Positions 42,387-50,768 of a stretch of DNA of 64,000 bases are shown one piece after another (within the stretch, counting starts at the first letter, position 1; every line of letters starts with the position of its first letter). A program made the position numbers and the translations under genes. The stretch lies in contig NZ_OY726398.1 in the NCBI RefSeq assembly GCF_963378105.1, positions 3,038,001 to 3,102,000 on the forward strand, given 5' to 3'. Under the pieces are notes generated by a model, which saw nothing but the letters and a program-made list of their open reading frames with translations, made no database searches and was not told where the DNA came from. This stretch comes from Mycolicibacter sp. MU0102. GTDB lineage: Bacteria > Actinomycetota > Actinomycetes > Mycobacteriales > Mycobacteriaceae.

Positions 42387-43133
42387 CTAAGAGCCTTCCC
42401 CCGCGGGGCCGACGCCGGCGGCGAACAGCTCACCGTAGCGGCGTTGGTCGGCGGCGGCCCGGTCTGCCGGCGGCTCAGTCTCGATGGAGTCGATGGAGAT
42501 CTTGGCCGCAGCCAGCGCCTGCGCCGGGGTGTCAATGAAACGGCGAGCCCAGGCGATCGCGGCCTCGTAGACACCGTCGGGTGCGACCATGTCGTCGACC
42601 AGTCCCAGGGCCAGCGCCTCTTCGGCGTCGAAGAACCGGCCGCTGTAGGCCAATTCCTTGGCGCGGCTGGCTCCGATGGTTCGGGCCAGACGAGCCAGTC
42701 CGCCACCATCGGGAGCCAGGCCGGCCAGAATCTCGGTCGCTCCGAACTTGACGTTGTCGCCGCTGATTCGCCAGTCCGCGGCCAGCGCCAGTGCCAGACC
42801 ACTGCCCAGCGCGTAGCCGGTGATCGCCGCCACCGTCGGCTTACTGATTGCCGCCACCGCCTGCACGGCATCGTGGCGAACGCGGGCGAAGACCTGCGCC
42901 TCGGCCGCGATCAGCGTGCGCAGTTCGGGCACATCGTCACCGGCGCAAAAGATCTCGTGGCCCCCGTAGAGCACCACAGCGGCGACGTCGTCGCGTGCCG
43001 ACACCTCGGCCGCGGCCGCGACGATCTCCCGGTAGACCTGCCGGGTCATGGCATTGGTCGGTGCCCGGGAGATCACCAGGGTGGCCACCCGGGGCTCCTC
43101 GGCTGAGGTGTGCACCGATACGAATTCGCTCAT
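42387..43133 (-). CDS. echA17: Enoyl-CoA hydratase/isomerase-family protein (EchA17-like)
   Basis: The 248-residue crotonase-fold protein has the oxyanion-hole segments HEIFCAGDDVPELRTL and GYALGSGLALALAADWR and later FGATEILAGLAPDGGGLARL. The Glu equivalent to rat hydratase E164 is present (ATEI), but the position of E144 (GGGCELAMM in rat) reads GSGLALALA, so one catalytic Glu is absent. It may be an isomerase-type or other crotonase rather than a normal hydratase. ATG at 43133 overlaps the Nudix stop (ATGA); a GTG at 43142 is possible. Order echA17-Nudix-ABC matches Rv3039c-Rv3041c. Confidence 0.85.
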   Translation of the reverse strand: MSEFVSVHTSAEEPRVATLVISRAPTNAMTRQVYREIVAAAAEVSARDDVAAVVLYGGHEIFCAGDDVPELRTLIAAEAQVFARVRHDAVQAVAAISKPTVAAITGYALGSGLALALAADWRISGDNVKFGATEILAGLAPDGGGLARLARTIGASRAKELAYSGRFFDAEEALALGLVDDMVAPDGVYEAAIAWARRFIDTPAQALAAAKISIDSIETEPPADRAAADQRRYGELFAAGVGPAGEGS

Positions 43134-43945
43134 CCGGGCCACCGCTTCCCGCGCGCTGCGTTGTAGCGGTCGGAGTTGAAGAACTCGATCTCCCAGTTGT
43201 CGCCGCGGCGCGCCAGGTCCGGCTGCACCACCACGATCTGCCGTTCCACCGCCATCACGGCCTCGATGCTGCGGCCGATGAGCGAATCCAGCTGCGTCCA
43301 GGTCGGCGGCAGCAAGAAGCTGTTCCCGGCCGCGAAGTCGTCGATCGCGGCTTCGGGCGTGAGCCAGCCGGCTCGGTCGGATTCGGTGTTCTCGCCGTCC
43401 GCGCGCTGCCCGACCGGCAGTGCGCCCACAAAGAAATAGGTGTCGTAGCGGCGGGTGCGCTCGGCCTCCGGAGTCACCCAGTTCGCCCAGGGCCGCAGCA
43501 GCTCGGCGTGCAGCACCAGATGCTCGGTGCGCAGAAAGTCGGCGAACGACAGCTCGCCGGCGTTCAGCGCTCGCCGAGACTCGGCGTACACCGACGCATC
43601 GGAGACGAGCCGGTCCGGATCATCGGCGGGGCCGGCGAACAGCACCCCGGATTCCTCGAACGTCTCGCGTGCGGCCGCGCACACCAGGGCCGCGGCCAGC
43701 TCGACATCGACTCCGAAACGCTGCGCCCACCACGTCGGCTCCGGCCCGTGCCAGGCGATCTCGGTGCTGCGGTCACGGTCATCGACGCCACCGCCGGGAA
43801 ACACCATCACGCCGGCGGCGAACTCCATCGCGGCGTGGCGGCGCATCAGGAACACGTCGAGGCCCTGCCCGCCTTCGGCGTCCTCGCGTACCAGCATCAC
43901 CGTCGCGGCAGGTCGCGTCGGCAAAGGTGGCTGGGGTTCGTTCAT
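43130..43945 (-). CDS. Nudix hydrolase (Rv3040c-like)
   Basis: The 271-residue protein begins with RPAATVMLVREDAEGGQGLD and has a split Nudix box: VFPGGGVDDRD, then a roughly 35-residue insertion and CAAARETFEESGVLF carrying the metal-binding REXXEE-type helix. This insertion is typical of the NUDT7/NUDT19-like group that cleaves CoA or NAD derivatives. Location beside a crotonase fits CoA chemistry, by inference only. It overlaps both neighbours by 4 bases, so ABC-Nudix-echA form one operon. Confidence 0.87.
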   Translation of the reverse strand: MNEPQPPLPTRPAATVMLVREDAEGGQGLDVFLMRRHAAMEFAAGVMVFPGGGVDDRDRSTEIAWHGPEPTWWAQRFGVDVELAAALVCAAARETFEESGVLFAGPADDPDRLVSDASVYAESRRALNAGELSFADFLRTEHLVLHAELLRPWANWVTPEAERTRRYDTYFFVGALPVGQRADGENTESDRAGWLTPEAAIDDFAAGNSFLLPPTWTQLDSLIGRSIEAVMAVERQIVVVQPDLARRGDNWEIEFFNSDRYNAARGKRWPG

Positions 43946-44796
43946 GCGCGCCTCCGGTGGGCTGCTCGACTACGGGTCCGGCGCGCGAAGTAGCGCCCGT
44001 CGATGACATCCAGGGCGATCGACTGGCCGAACGTGGCCGACAGGTTCTCGGCTGTGAGCACGTCCTCGAGCAGGCCGGCAGCCACCGCGCGGCCCTCGGC
44101 GAGCAGCAGGCAGTGACTGAATCCGATCGGGATCTCCTCGACATGGTGAGTGACCAGCACGATCGCCGGAGCGTCCGGGTCGGCGGCCAGATCCCCCAGC
44201 CGCGCCACCAGCTCCTCGCGCCCGCCCAGGTCCAAACCGGCCGCCGGCTCGTCGAGCAGCAGCAGCTCCGGGTCGGTCATCAGGGCGCGGGCGATCAGCA
44301 CCCGCTTGCGCTCACCTTCGGACAGCGTTCCGTAGGTGCGATCGGCCAGGTGCTCGGCTCCCAGGCTCTCCAACAGGTCGACCGCCCGCTCGTGGTCGAC
44401 GGCGTCGTAACGTTCCCGCCACCGTCCCAGCACCGCATAGCCGGCCGAGATGACCAGGTCGCTGACCGTTTCCCCGCCTGGGATCCGCTGCGCCAGCGAG
44501 GAGGAACTCAGGCCCACTCGGGCCCGCAGCTCGGTGGTGTCCACCCGGCCCAGCTGTTCGCCCAACACGTACGCCACACCCGAGGACGGGTGTTCGGTGG
44601 CGGCCGCGATCCGCAACAACGACGTCTTGCCCGCCCCGTTGGGACCGATGATCACCCAGCGTTCGTCGAGTTCGACCGACCAGTCCAGCGGCCCCACCAG
44701 AGAGCGCCCGTCACGGCACAGCGAAATGCCCTCGAAGTGGATCAACAGATCCTGATCGGCCCCGGTTGCGGGAGCGGAACGTCCGGTATCGGGCAC
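43942..44796 (-). CDS. ABC transporter ATP-binding protein (Rv3041c-like)
   Basis: The 284-residue ATPase has Walker A IIGPNGAGKTSLLRI, signature LSEGERKRVLIARAL, Walker B ELLLLDEPAAGLD and the H-loop LVTHHVEEIP. A single nucleotide-binding domain with no permease nearby resembles the YheS/ModF-like or orphan ABC ATPases. GTG at 44796 (VPDTGRSAPATGADQDLLIH) is preferred; a reading to 44928 is Cys/Arg-rich without homology. It is first in the three-gene operon leading to echA17 and diverges from the secreted PE-PPE-domain gene. Confidence 0.88.
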   Translation of the reverse strand: MPDTGRSAPATGADQDLLIHFEGISLCRDGRSLVGPLDWSVELDERWVIIGPNGAGKTSLLRIAAATEHPSSGVAYVLGEQLGRVDTTELRARVGLSSSSLAQRIPGGETVSDLVISAGYAVLGRWRERYDAVDHERAVDLLESLGAEHLADRTYGTLSEGERKRVLIARALMTDPELLLLDEPAAGLDLGGREELVARLGDLAADPDAPAIVLVTHHVEEIPIGFSHCLLLAEGRAVAAGLLEDVLTAENLSATFGQSIALDVIDGRYFARRTRSRAAHRRRA

Positions 44797-44959
44797 GGCC
44801 CTATCGTGCCGTATCGCGGCTGCGCGACGACCGACCGGGGTACGGCAGCCAGGGCACATTCTCGACCGATGTTCTCGCCAGTAACCCCACGTGGCCCTGT
44901 TGTAATGTGTTGCACGGTTCACACTCATTAATACTTAGGGTTTATTTCAGGGAGCTTCG

Positions 44960-46351
44960 ATGGTCCGTATTTCCAGTGCTGTCGCAGTCGGGCTTGTCAG
45001 TGCCGGTCTCATCTGTCCCTCCCCTGCGGGCGCCACGGTGCCGGCAGTTCAGGCGGTCCAGCTCACCGGCGCCGGCGTGCCGCTGGGCGGCGGGACCGCG
45101 CTGATCATGGGCGGCAGCGGCATGCCGACGCCCGGCCCCGGCTACGCGGATCTGGTCAACGAGCTCTACCTGGCGCCGCTCGGCTTCACCGGCACCACCC
45201 AGATCCTGAGCACCCCCGAAACGCTGTACCCCTTCCTGGGCGCGTTCACCGGGACTTTCGACAGTTCGGTGGATGAAGGCAGCCAGATCCTGGAGGCCGC
45301 GATCCTCGACCAGATCGCCGGCGGTCACGTCGACGCCGACAACCCGGTCGTGGTGTTCGGTTGGTCGCAAAGCGCGGTGATCTCGTCGCTACTCATGCAA
45401 CAACTCGCCGACCAGGGCGTGCCCAGCGACTACGTGCACTTCGTGCTGATCGGCAACGAGAGTCTTCCTAACGGCGGAATGCTGTCCCGCTTCGACCTTC
45501 CCACAGGTACGTATCCGGAACTGCCCAGCGTCGGAATGACATTCAGTGGCGCAGCGCCCGCCAATCTTTTCCCCACCACGGTCTACACCAACGAGTACGA
45601 CGGTTTCGCCAATTTTCCGCAGTATCCGCTCAACTTCTTGTCCACGATCAACGCCGTGATGGGCATCATCTTCGCGCACACGACCTACCTGGGGCTCAGT
45701 CCCGAGGACATCGCAAACGCGGTGCTCCTTCCGACGTCGAGCCCCGATCTGTTGACCGACTACTACATGATCCCCTCCAGCACGTTGCCGCTACTGGCTC
45801 CGCTGCAGCTGCTGCCCTACATCGGCAACCCGCTGGTCGATCTGCTTGATCCGGCACTGCGAGTGCTGGTGAATCTGGGATACGGCAACATCGAGCACGG
45901 CTGGAGCCCGGAATTCGCCGACACCCCCACCGGCATCGGAGTCCTGCCCGACTTCAGTGTCCTGCAGCAGGTTCCGCAAGCCCTGTTCGATGGCGTGCAG
46001 AAGGGCATCACCGACGCCTTCAACACCTTGATGGACCCGGCCAACTACGTCTACTCACTGCCGGAGTGGGCCGAACAGTTGACGAGCATGGGCGGCATCA
46101 TGGACGGCGGAGAGACCTCCTTCGGCGTCACCGTGCCCACCACGTGGGATGACCTCTTCGGATCGTTCCCGCCGCATACGGGCTACCCGCCGCTGGACAT
46201 GCTCAGCGCCTTGCTGTTCACGCTGCCCGAATACAGCTACAACGTCTTCATGTCCGAGATCGCTGACGGCGACCTCCTCGACGCCATCGGGATACCGCTC
46301 GCCGCCACCGCCGGGCTCCTGCCGTTGGCGTTGATCGGGGCGTTGCTGTAA
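44960..46351 (+). CDS. Secreted PE-PPE-domain alpha/beta serine hydrolase without a PE or PPE module
   Basis: The 463-residue protein starts with a signal peptide (MVRISSAVAVGLVSAGLICP) and goes directly into the PE-PPE-type hydrolase domain: IMGGSGMPTPGPGYADLVNE, VVVFGWSQSAVISSLL (GxSxS nucleophile, S136), and TVYTNEYDGFANFPQYPLNF. In many mycobacterial proteins this domain follows a PE or PPE module and is a cell-surface esterase. Here a normal signal sequence replaces that module. A hydrophobic C-terminus (GIPLAATAGLLPLALIGALL) may anchor it. The 163-base upstream gap holds the divergent promoters. Confidence 0.88.
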   Translation: MVRISSAVAVGLVSAGLICPSPAGATVPAVQAVQLTGAGVPLGGGTALIMGGSGMPTPGPGYADLVNELYLAPLGFTGTTQILSTPETLYPFLGAFTGTFDSSVDEGSQILEAAILDQIAGGHVDADNPVVVFGWSQSAVISSLLMQQLADQGVPSDYVHFVLIGNESLPNGGMLSRFDLPTGTYPELPSVGMTFSGAAPANLFPTTVYTNEYDGFANFPQYPLNFLSTINAVMGIIFAHTTYLGLSPEDIANAVLLPTSSPDLLTDYYMIPSSTLPLLAPLQLLPYIGNPLVDLLDPALRVLVNLGYGNIEHGWSPEFADTPTGIGVLPDFSVLQQVPQALFDGVQKGITDAFNTLMDPANYVYSLPEWAEQLTSMGGIMDGGETSFGVTVPTTWDDLFGSFPPHTGYPPLDMLSALLFTLPEYSYNVFMSEIADGDLLDAIGIPLAATAGLLPLALIGALL

Positions 46352-46409
46352 CGCCGCGGTCCATGGCGGCGACCCGCCGCGCCCGGCTCCGCCGCGCTTG
46401 CGATCGCCG

Positions 46410-47642
46410 CTAGCCCGGCGGGATCTCGACGCGGCGCAGCACGCCGTCGTGTGCGTCGGCGGCCTCGATCTCTGCGCGGGTGACCCCGAGCAGGAACAGC
46501 ACCGTGTCCAGATACGGGTAGCTCAGCGAGGCATCGGCCACCTCGCGCAACGCCGGCTTGGCGTTGAACGCCACACCCAGGCCCGCCGTGGACAGCATGT
46601 CGATGTCATTGGCGCCGTCTCCGACCGCCACGGTCTGCTCCAGCGGCACTCCCGCCTGGGCGGCGAACTCCCGCAACGAGTCTGCCTTGCCGGCCCGGTC
46701 CACCACCGGACCGATCACCCGGCCGGTGAGTTTGCCGTCGACGATCTCGAGCTCGTTGGCTGCCACGAAGTCCAGCTGTAGCTCAGCCGCCAGCGGCTCG
46801 ATCACCTGCCGGAAGCCGCCGGACACCACCCCGCATTTGAAGCCGAGGCGGCGCAGCGTGCGCACTGTGGTGCGGGCACCGGGAGTCAGCTCGATCTGTT
46901 CGGCCACCTCGTCGACGACAGTGGCGGGCAGGCCAGCCAGGGTGGACACCCGATGGTGCAGCGATTCGGCGAAGTCGAGTTCGCCACGCATCGCGGCCTC
47001 GGTGATCGCGGCGACCGCGTCCCCGGCACCGGCTCGATCGGCCAGCATCTCGATGACCTCGCCCTGAATCAGGGTGGAGTCGACGTCGAACACGATCAGG
47101 CGTTTGGTCCGGCGCGACAGGCTGGCATCTTGGAACGCCACGTCGACCTGCTGCTCGGCGGCGACTTTGCTCAGCGCGGACTGCAACTGGCCAGCGGCAC
47201 CCACCGGAACCGAAACCCGCAGTTCCAGCCCCGTCACCGGGTAGTCGGAAACGCCGCGGATCATGTCGATGTTGGCGTCGATCTCCGCGATCTCGTGTGC
47301 CAGGGCCCCCAGGGCTGTGGCGGCCACCGGCCGTCCCAAGACCACGATGCGGTGGGTGGAGGGCGCCGCGATGATCGGCGCGTCATCGCTGCGCTCGATC
47401 GTGACGTCAAGTCCCACACCGCGAATCGCGGTGGTGACTTCGTCGGCGAACGCCGGCCCGTCAGCCACCTCCGGCTCTACGGACACCAGCACGCCCAGCG
47501 TGAGGCGACCGCGGACCACGACCTGTTCGACGTTGAGCAACTCCACCTGGTAGCGCGACAGCACCTCGAAGAGGGCCGACGTCACGCCGGGCTGATCGAC
47601 ACCGGTGACGGTGATCAACACCGGCACCTTGGGCGTGCTCAC
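46410..47642 (-). CDS. serB2: Phosphoserine phosphatase SerB2
   Basis: The 410-residue enzyme dephosphorylates phosphoserine in the last step of serine synthesis. Two N-terminal ACT domains (LITVTGVDQPGVTSALFEVL; HRIVVLGRPVAATALGALAH) precede a HAD phosphatase with nucleophile motif FDVDSTLIQGE (D186 and D188) and the late GDGANDIDMLSTAGLGVAFN. ACT domains bind serine and give feedback control. GTG at 47642 gives nearly the M. tuberculosis length of 409; a reading to 47726 enters ctaD. A 9-base-stem hairpin lies between it and ctaD. It corresponds to Rv3042c. Confidence 0.96.
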   Translation of the reverse strand: MSTPKVPVLITVTGVDQPGVTSALFEVLSRYQVELLNVEQVVVRGRLTLGVLVSVEPEVADGPAFADEVTTAIRGVGLDVTIERSDDAPIIAAPSTHRIVVLGRPVAATALGALAHEIAEIDANIDMIRGVSDYPVTGLELRVSVPVGAAGQLQSALSKVAAEQQVDVAFQDASLSRRTKRLIVFDVDSTLIQGEVIEMLADRAGAGDAVAAITEAAMRGELDFAESLHHRVSTLAGLPATVVDEVAEQIELTPGARTTVRTLRRLGFKCGVVSGGFRQVIEPLAAELQLDFVAANELEIVDGKLTGRVIGPVVDRAGKADSLREFAAQAGVPLEQTVAVGDGANDIDMLSTAGLGVAFNAKPALREVADASLSYPYLDTVLFLLGVTRAEIEAADAHDGVLRRVEIPPG

Positions 47643-47650
47643 CCCTGGCG

Positions 47651-47673
47651 GGCGCCCGGCTCGACCGGGCGCC
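47651..47673. promoter_or_regulatory. Hairpin in the ctaD-serB2 gap
   Basis: GGCGCCCGG and CCGGGCGCC form a perfect 9-base stem with a CTCGA loop, in the 52 bases between the ctaD stop and serB2 start. No T run follows. It may partly end or process the ctaD mRNA before serB2, so the downstream gene is expressed at a different level. Confidence 0.5.
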
Positions 47674-47694
47674 GCCTCTCCCCCAGCGGGCTCA

Positions 47695-49419
47695 TCAAGC
47701 GTTTGCGGGTTCGTACAGCTCGTCACCGGGGTGACGGCCGACGTGCGCCTCAGCCCGCAGCCGGTCGATCATGTGCGGGTAGTGCAGCTCGAAAGCCGGA
47801 CGCTCCGAACGGATCCGGGGCAGCTCGGTGAAGTTGTGCCGCGGCGGCGGGCAGCTGGTCGCCCACTCCAGGGAGTTGCCGTAGCCCCACGGGTCGTCGA
47901 CCGTGACGACCTCTCCGTAACGCCAGCTCTTGAAGACGTTCCAGGTGAAGGCGATCATCGACGAGCCCAGGATGAAGGCACCGACGGTAGACACGATGTT
48001 GAACGCGGTGAACCCGTCCGTGGGCAGGTAGTCGGCGTAACGACGCGGCATACCCATGTTGCCCAGCCAGTGCTGGATCAGGAACGTGGTGTGGAACCCG
48101 ATGAAGGTCAACCAGAAGTGCAGCTTCCCGAGCCGCTCGTCGAGCAGCCGGCCGGTCATCTTCGGGAACCAGAAGTAGATCCCGGAGAACGTCGCGAACA
48201 CGATGGTGCCGAACAGCACGTAGTGGAAGTGCGCGATCAGGAAGTAGCTGTCGCTGACGTGGAAGTCCAGCGGCGGGCTGGCCAGCATCACGCCGGTCAG
48301 ACCACCGGCCATGAAGGTGACGATGAAGCCGATGGCAAACAGCATCGGGGTCTCGAAGGTCAGCTGGCCGCGCCACATGGTGCCGATCCAGTTGAAGAAC
48401 TTCAGACCGGTCGGGATGGCGATCATCAGGGTCAGCAGCGAGAAGAACGGCAGCAGCACCGCGCCGGTGGCGAACATGTGGTGCGCCCACACCGCGGTCG
48501 ACAGCCCGGCGATGCTCAGCGTCGCGTACACCAGGGTGACGTAGCCGAAGATCGGCTTGCGGGAGAAGACCGGGAACACTTCGCTGACGATGCCGAAGAA
48601 CGGCAGCGCAATGATGTACACCTCGGGGTGGCCGAAGAACCAGAACAAGTGCTGCCACAACAGCACGCCGCCGTTGGCGGAGTCGTAGACGTGCCCGCCC
48701 AGGTGACGGTCAACGGCCAAGCCGAACAGCGCCGCGGTCAGCAACGGGAAGACGATCAGCACCAGGATCGAGGTGACCAGGATGTTCCAGGTGAAGATCG
48801 GCAGCCGGAACATGGTCATGCCGGGGGCACGCATGCAGGCCACCGTGGTGATCATGTTCACCGCACCGAGGATGGTGCCCAGACCACCGACGGCCAGGCC
48901 CATGATCCACAGGTCGCCGCCGGCACCCGGGGAGTGCACCGCGTCGCTCAGCGGGGTGTAGGCGGTCCAGCCGAAGTCGGCGGCGCCACCGGGGGTGATG
49001 AAGCCGGCCAGGGCGATGGTCGCGCCGAACAGGAACAGCCAGAACGAGAACGCGTTCAGCCGCGGGAAGGCCACGTCCGGGGCGCCGATCTGCAGCGGCA
49101 GCACCAGGTTGGAGAACCCGAACACGATCGGGGTGGCGTAGAACAGCAGCATCACCGTGCCGTGCATGGTGAACAGCTGGTTGAACTGCTCGTTGGACAG
49201 GAACTGCAGGCCCGGCACCGCCAGCTCAGTACGCATGAGCAGCGCGAGCAGGCCGCCGATGAAGAAGAAGGCCATACAGGCGACGCAGTACATGATGCCG
49301 ATCAGCTTGTGATCGGTGGTGGTGATCATCTTGTACAGCAGGCTGCCCTTGGGGCCCATCAACGCAGGGAAGGGCCGACTGGCCTCGAGTTCTGCGCGTG
49401 GGGGTGCTTCGGCGGTCAA
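47695..49419 (-). CDS. ctaD: Cytochrome c oxidase (aa3-type) subunit I
   Basis: The 574-residue multi-span membrane protein is the haem-copper core of the terminal oxidase. Ligands are present: heme a His in FTMHGTVMLLFY, CuB His and cross-linked Tyr in WFFGHPEVYIIALP, the HH pair in VWAHHMF, and the heme a3/heme a histidines in IAHFHYVLFG. The K- and D-channel segments look standard. A TTG at 49419 (LTAEAPPRAELEASRPFPAL) is chosen because GGAGGA lies just upstream and the length then matches the M. tuberculosis protein (573); ATGs at 49434 and 49440 are alternatives. Confidence 0.97.
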   Translation of the reverse strand: MTAEAPPRAELEASRPFPALMGPKGSLLYKMITTTDHKLIGIMYCVACMAFFFIGGLLALLMRTELAVPGLQFLSNEQFNQLFTMHGTVMLLFYATPIVFGFSNLVLPLQIGAPDVAFPRLNAFSFWLFLFGATIALAGFITPGGAADFGWTAYTPLSDAVHSPGAGGDLWIMGLAVGGLGTILGAVNMITTVACMRAPGMTMFRLPIFTWNILVTSILVLIVFPLLTAALFGLAVDRHLGGHVYDSANGGVLLWQHLFWFFGHPEVYIIALPFFGIVSEVFPVFSRKPIFGYVTLVYATLSIAGLSTAVWAHHMFATGAVLLPFFSLLTLMIAIPTGLKFFNWIGTMWRGQLTFETPMLFAIGFIVTFMAGGLTGVMLASPPLDFHVSDSYFLIAHFHYVLFGTIVFATFSGIYFWFPKMTGRLLDERLGKLHFWLTFIGFHTTFLIQHWLGNMGMPRRYADYLPTDGFTAFNIVSTVGAFILGSSMIAFTWNVFKSWRYGEVVTVDDPWGYGNSLEWATSCPPPRHNFTELPRIRSERPAFELHYPHMIDRLRAEAHVGRHPGDELYEPANA

Positions 49420-49557
49420 GATTCCTCCAAACATGGGCATCCCGGGAAACTTGGTCGAATCCTAACCCCGAGCGTCGCCCGGTCGGTATAGGCCTCCTAC
49501 AAACTGTCGTATTCGTCTCCTCAAGGGGTGCTCCGCCGTGGGTGTTAACGTCACGGC

Positions 49558-50643
49558 GTGACCAGGGTGGACAGGCGGGCGGCGTCCGCAGTAGCGCTTG
49601 CCGTGACCTTGCTCACGACGGCCGGATGCGCCGGCGATACCGCCGAAACGGCTCCGACCTCGGTCTCCACCACTACGACGATGGTCGCCGGGGCCGGCGT
49701 GCTCGGCAATGATCGGCGCCCCGACGAGTCGTGCGCCCCCGAGCCTGCGCACCCGGACCCCGGGCCCGCCATGCGCTGGGCCCACAACGCGGCCGAGGTG
49801 GAGCCGGCCAGCGTGGAAGTTCCCGAGCAGGCCGAGCGCATCGTGGTGCTCTCCGGCGACCAGCTCGACACGCTGTGCGCCCTGGGCCTGCAGTCGCGCG
49901 TGGTGGGCGCCGCACTACCGGACGGGGCGGACAAGCAACCGTCGTACCTGGGCTCGGTAGTGCACGGCGTCGCGGCCGTGGGCTCGCGCAGCAAGCCCGA
50001 CACCGGCGCCATCGCCGAGCTGCATCCGGATCTGATCCTGGGTGCGCAGGGCCTGACGCCCGGCTATGCGGAGCTGGCCGCGATCGCCCCCACCGTGTTC
50101 ACCGGGGCGCCGGGTTCGGCGTGGGAGGACAACGTGCGCGGTGTGGGCGCCGCGACGGCACGCACCGGCGCCGCCGACGAGGTGCTCGAGAGGTTCAGCG
50201 CGTACGCCGCTGAAACCCGTGAGGTCAGCGACGCCACCCACTTCCAGGTGTCGGTGGTGGAGTTCACCGACAACAGCGTGCGGGTGTACGGGGCCTCCGG
50301 CTTCGCTGCCAGCGTGCTCAGGGCCGTCGGGGTGGACCGCCCACCGCTGCAGCGGTTCACCGATCGGCTCTACATCGAGATCCCAGCTAACGACGCCGAT
50401 CTGGCCGGCCGGGCGGATTTCTCGGCGGCCGACGGCGACATCGTCTACGTGTCCTTCTCCTCGCCGGCCGTGAAGGCGCGAGCAGCCACCGTGTTCGACA
50501 GCGTCGCCTGGCGCCGGCTTGCGGCCAACCGTGACAGCCGGGTTTTCGTCGTCAACAACGAGGTGTGGCAGACCGGGCAAGGACCGGTCGCCGCGCGCGG
50601 CGTGGCCGGAGACCTGCACTGGGTGAACGCGCCCATCAACTGA
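49558..50643 (+). CDS. fecB: Fe(III)-siderophore-type substrate-binding lipoprotein FecB
   Basis: The 361-residue protein has a signal peptide with lipobox LLTTAGC (cysteine 24) and a FecB/BtuF-like bilobal domain: ERIVVLSGDQLDTLCALGLQ, KPDTGAIAELHPDLILGAQG and DIVYVSFSSPAVKARAATVF. In M. tuberculosis FecB (Rv3044) takes part in iron/siderophore uptake and drug tolerance. No permease or ATPase gene is adjacent. GTG at 49558. It diverges from ctaD over about 140 bases. Confidence 0.9.
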   Translation: MTRVDRRAASAVALAVTLLTTAGCAGDTAETAPTSVSTTTTMVAGAGVLGNDRRPDESCAPEPAHPDPGPAMRWAHNAAEVEPASVEVPEQAERIVVLSGDQLDTLCALGLQSRVVGAALPDGADKQPSYLGSVVHGVAAVGSRSKPDTGAIAELHPDLILGAQGLTPGYAELAAIAPTVFTGAPGSAWEDNVRGVGAATARTGAADEVLERFSAYAAETREVSDATHFQVSVVEFTDNSVRVYGASGFAASVLRAVGVDRPPLQRFTDRLYIEIPANDADLAGRADFSAADGDIVYVSFSSPAVKARAATVFDSVAWRRLAANRDSRVFVVNNEVWQTGQGPVAARGVAGDLHWVNAPIN

Positions 50644-50768
50644 TCCGGCGTCCCTACTCCCGACGCCGCGGTGACCGATCTCACGCCCCCGGGACATGCT
50701 TCGCAGCAAATAACTTTGCTAAGCTATGTTTTTACGTGTCGATGCATATCTGAAGAGGAATCTCCACT

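Noticed and set aside
47605..49491. Plus-strand open frame of 628 codons across ctaD
   Set aside because: Antisense to cytochrome oxidase subunit I; extreme His, Gln and Glu content shows that it is a shadow frame.
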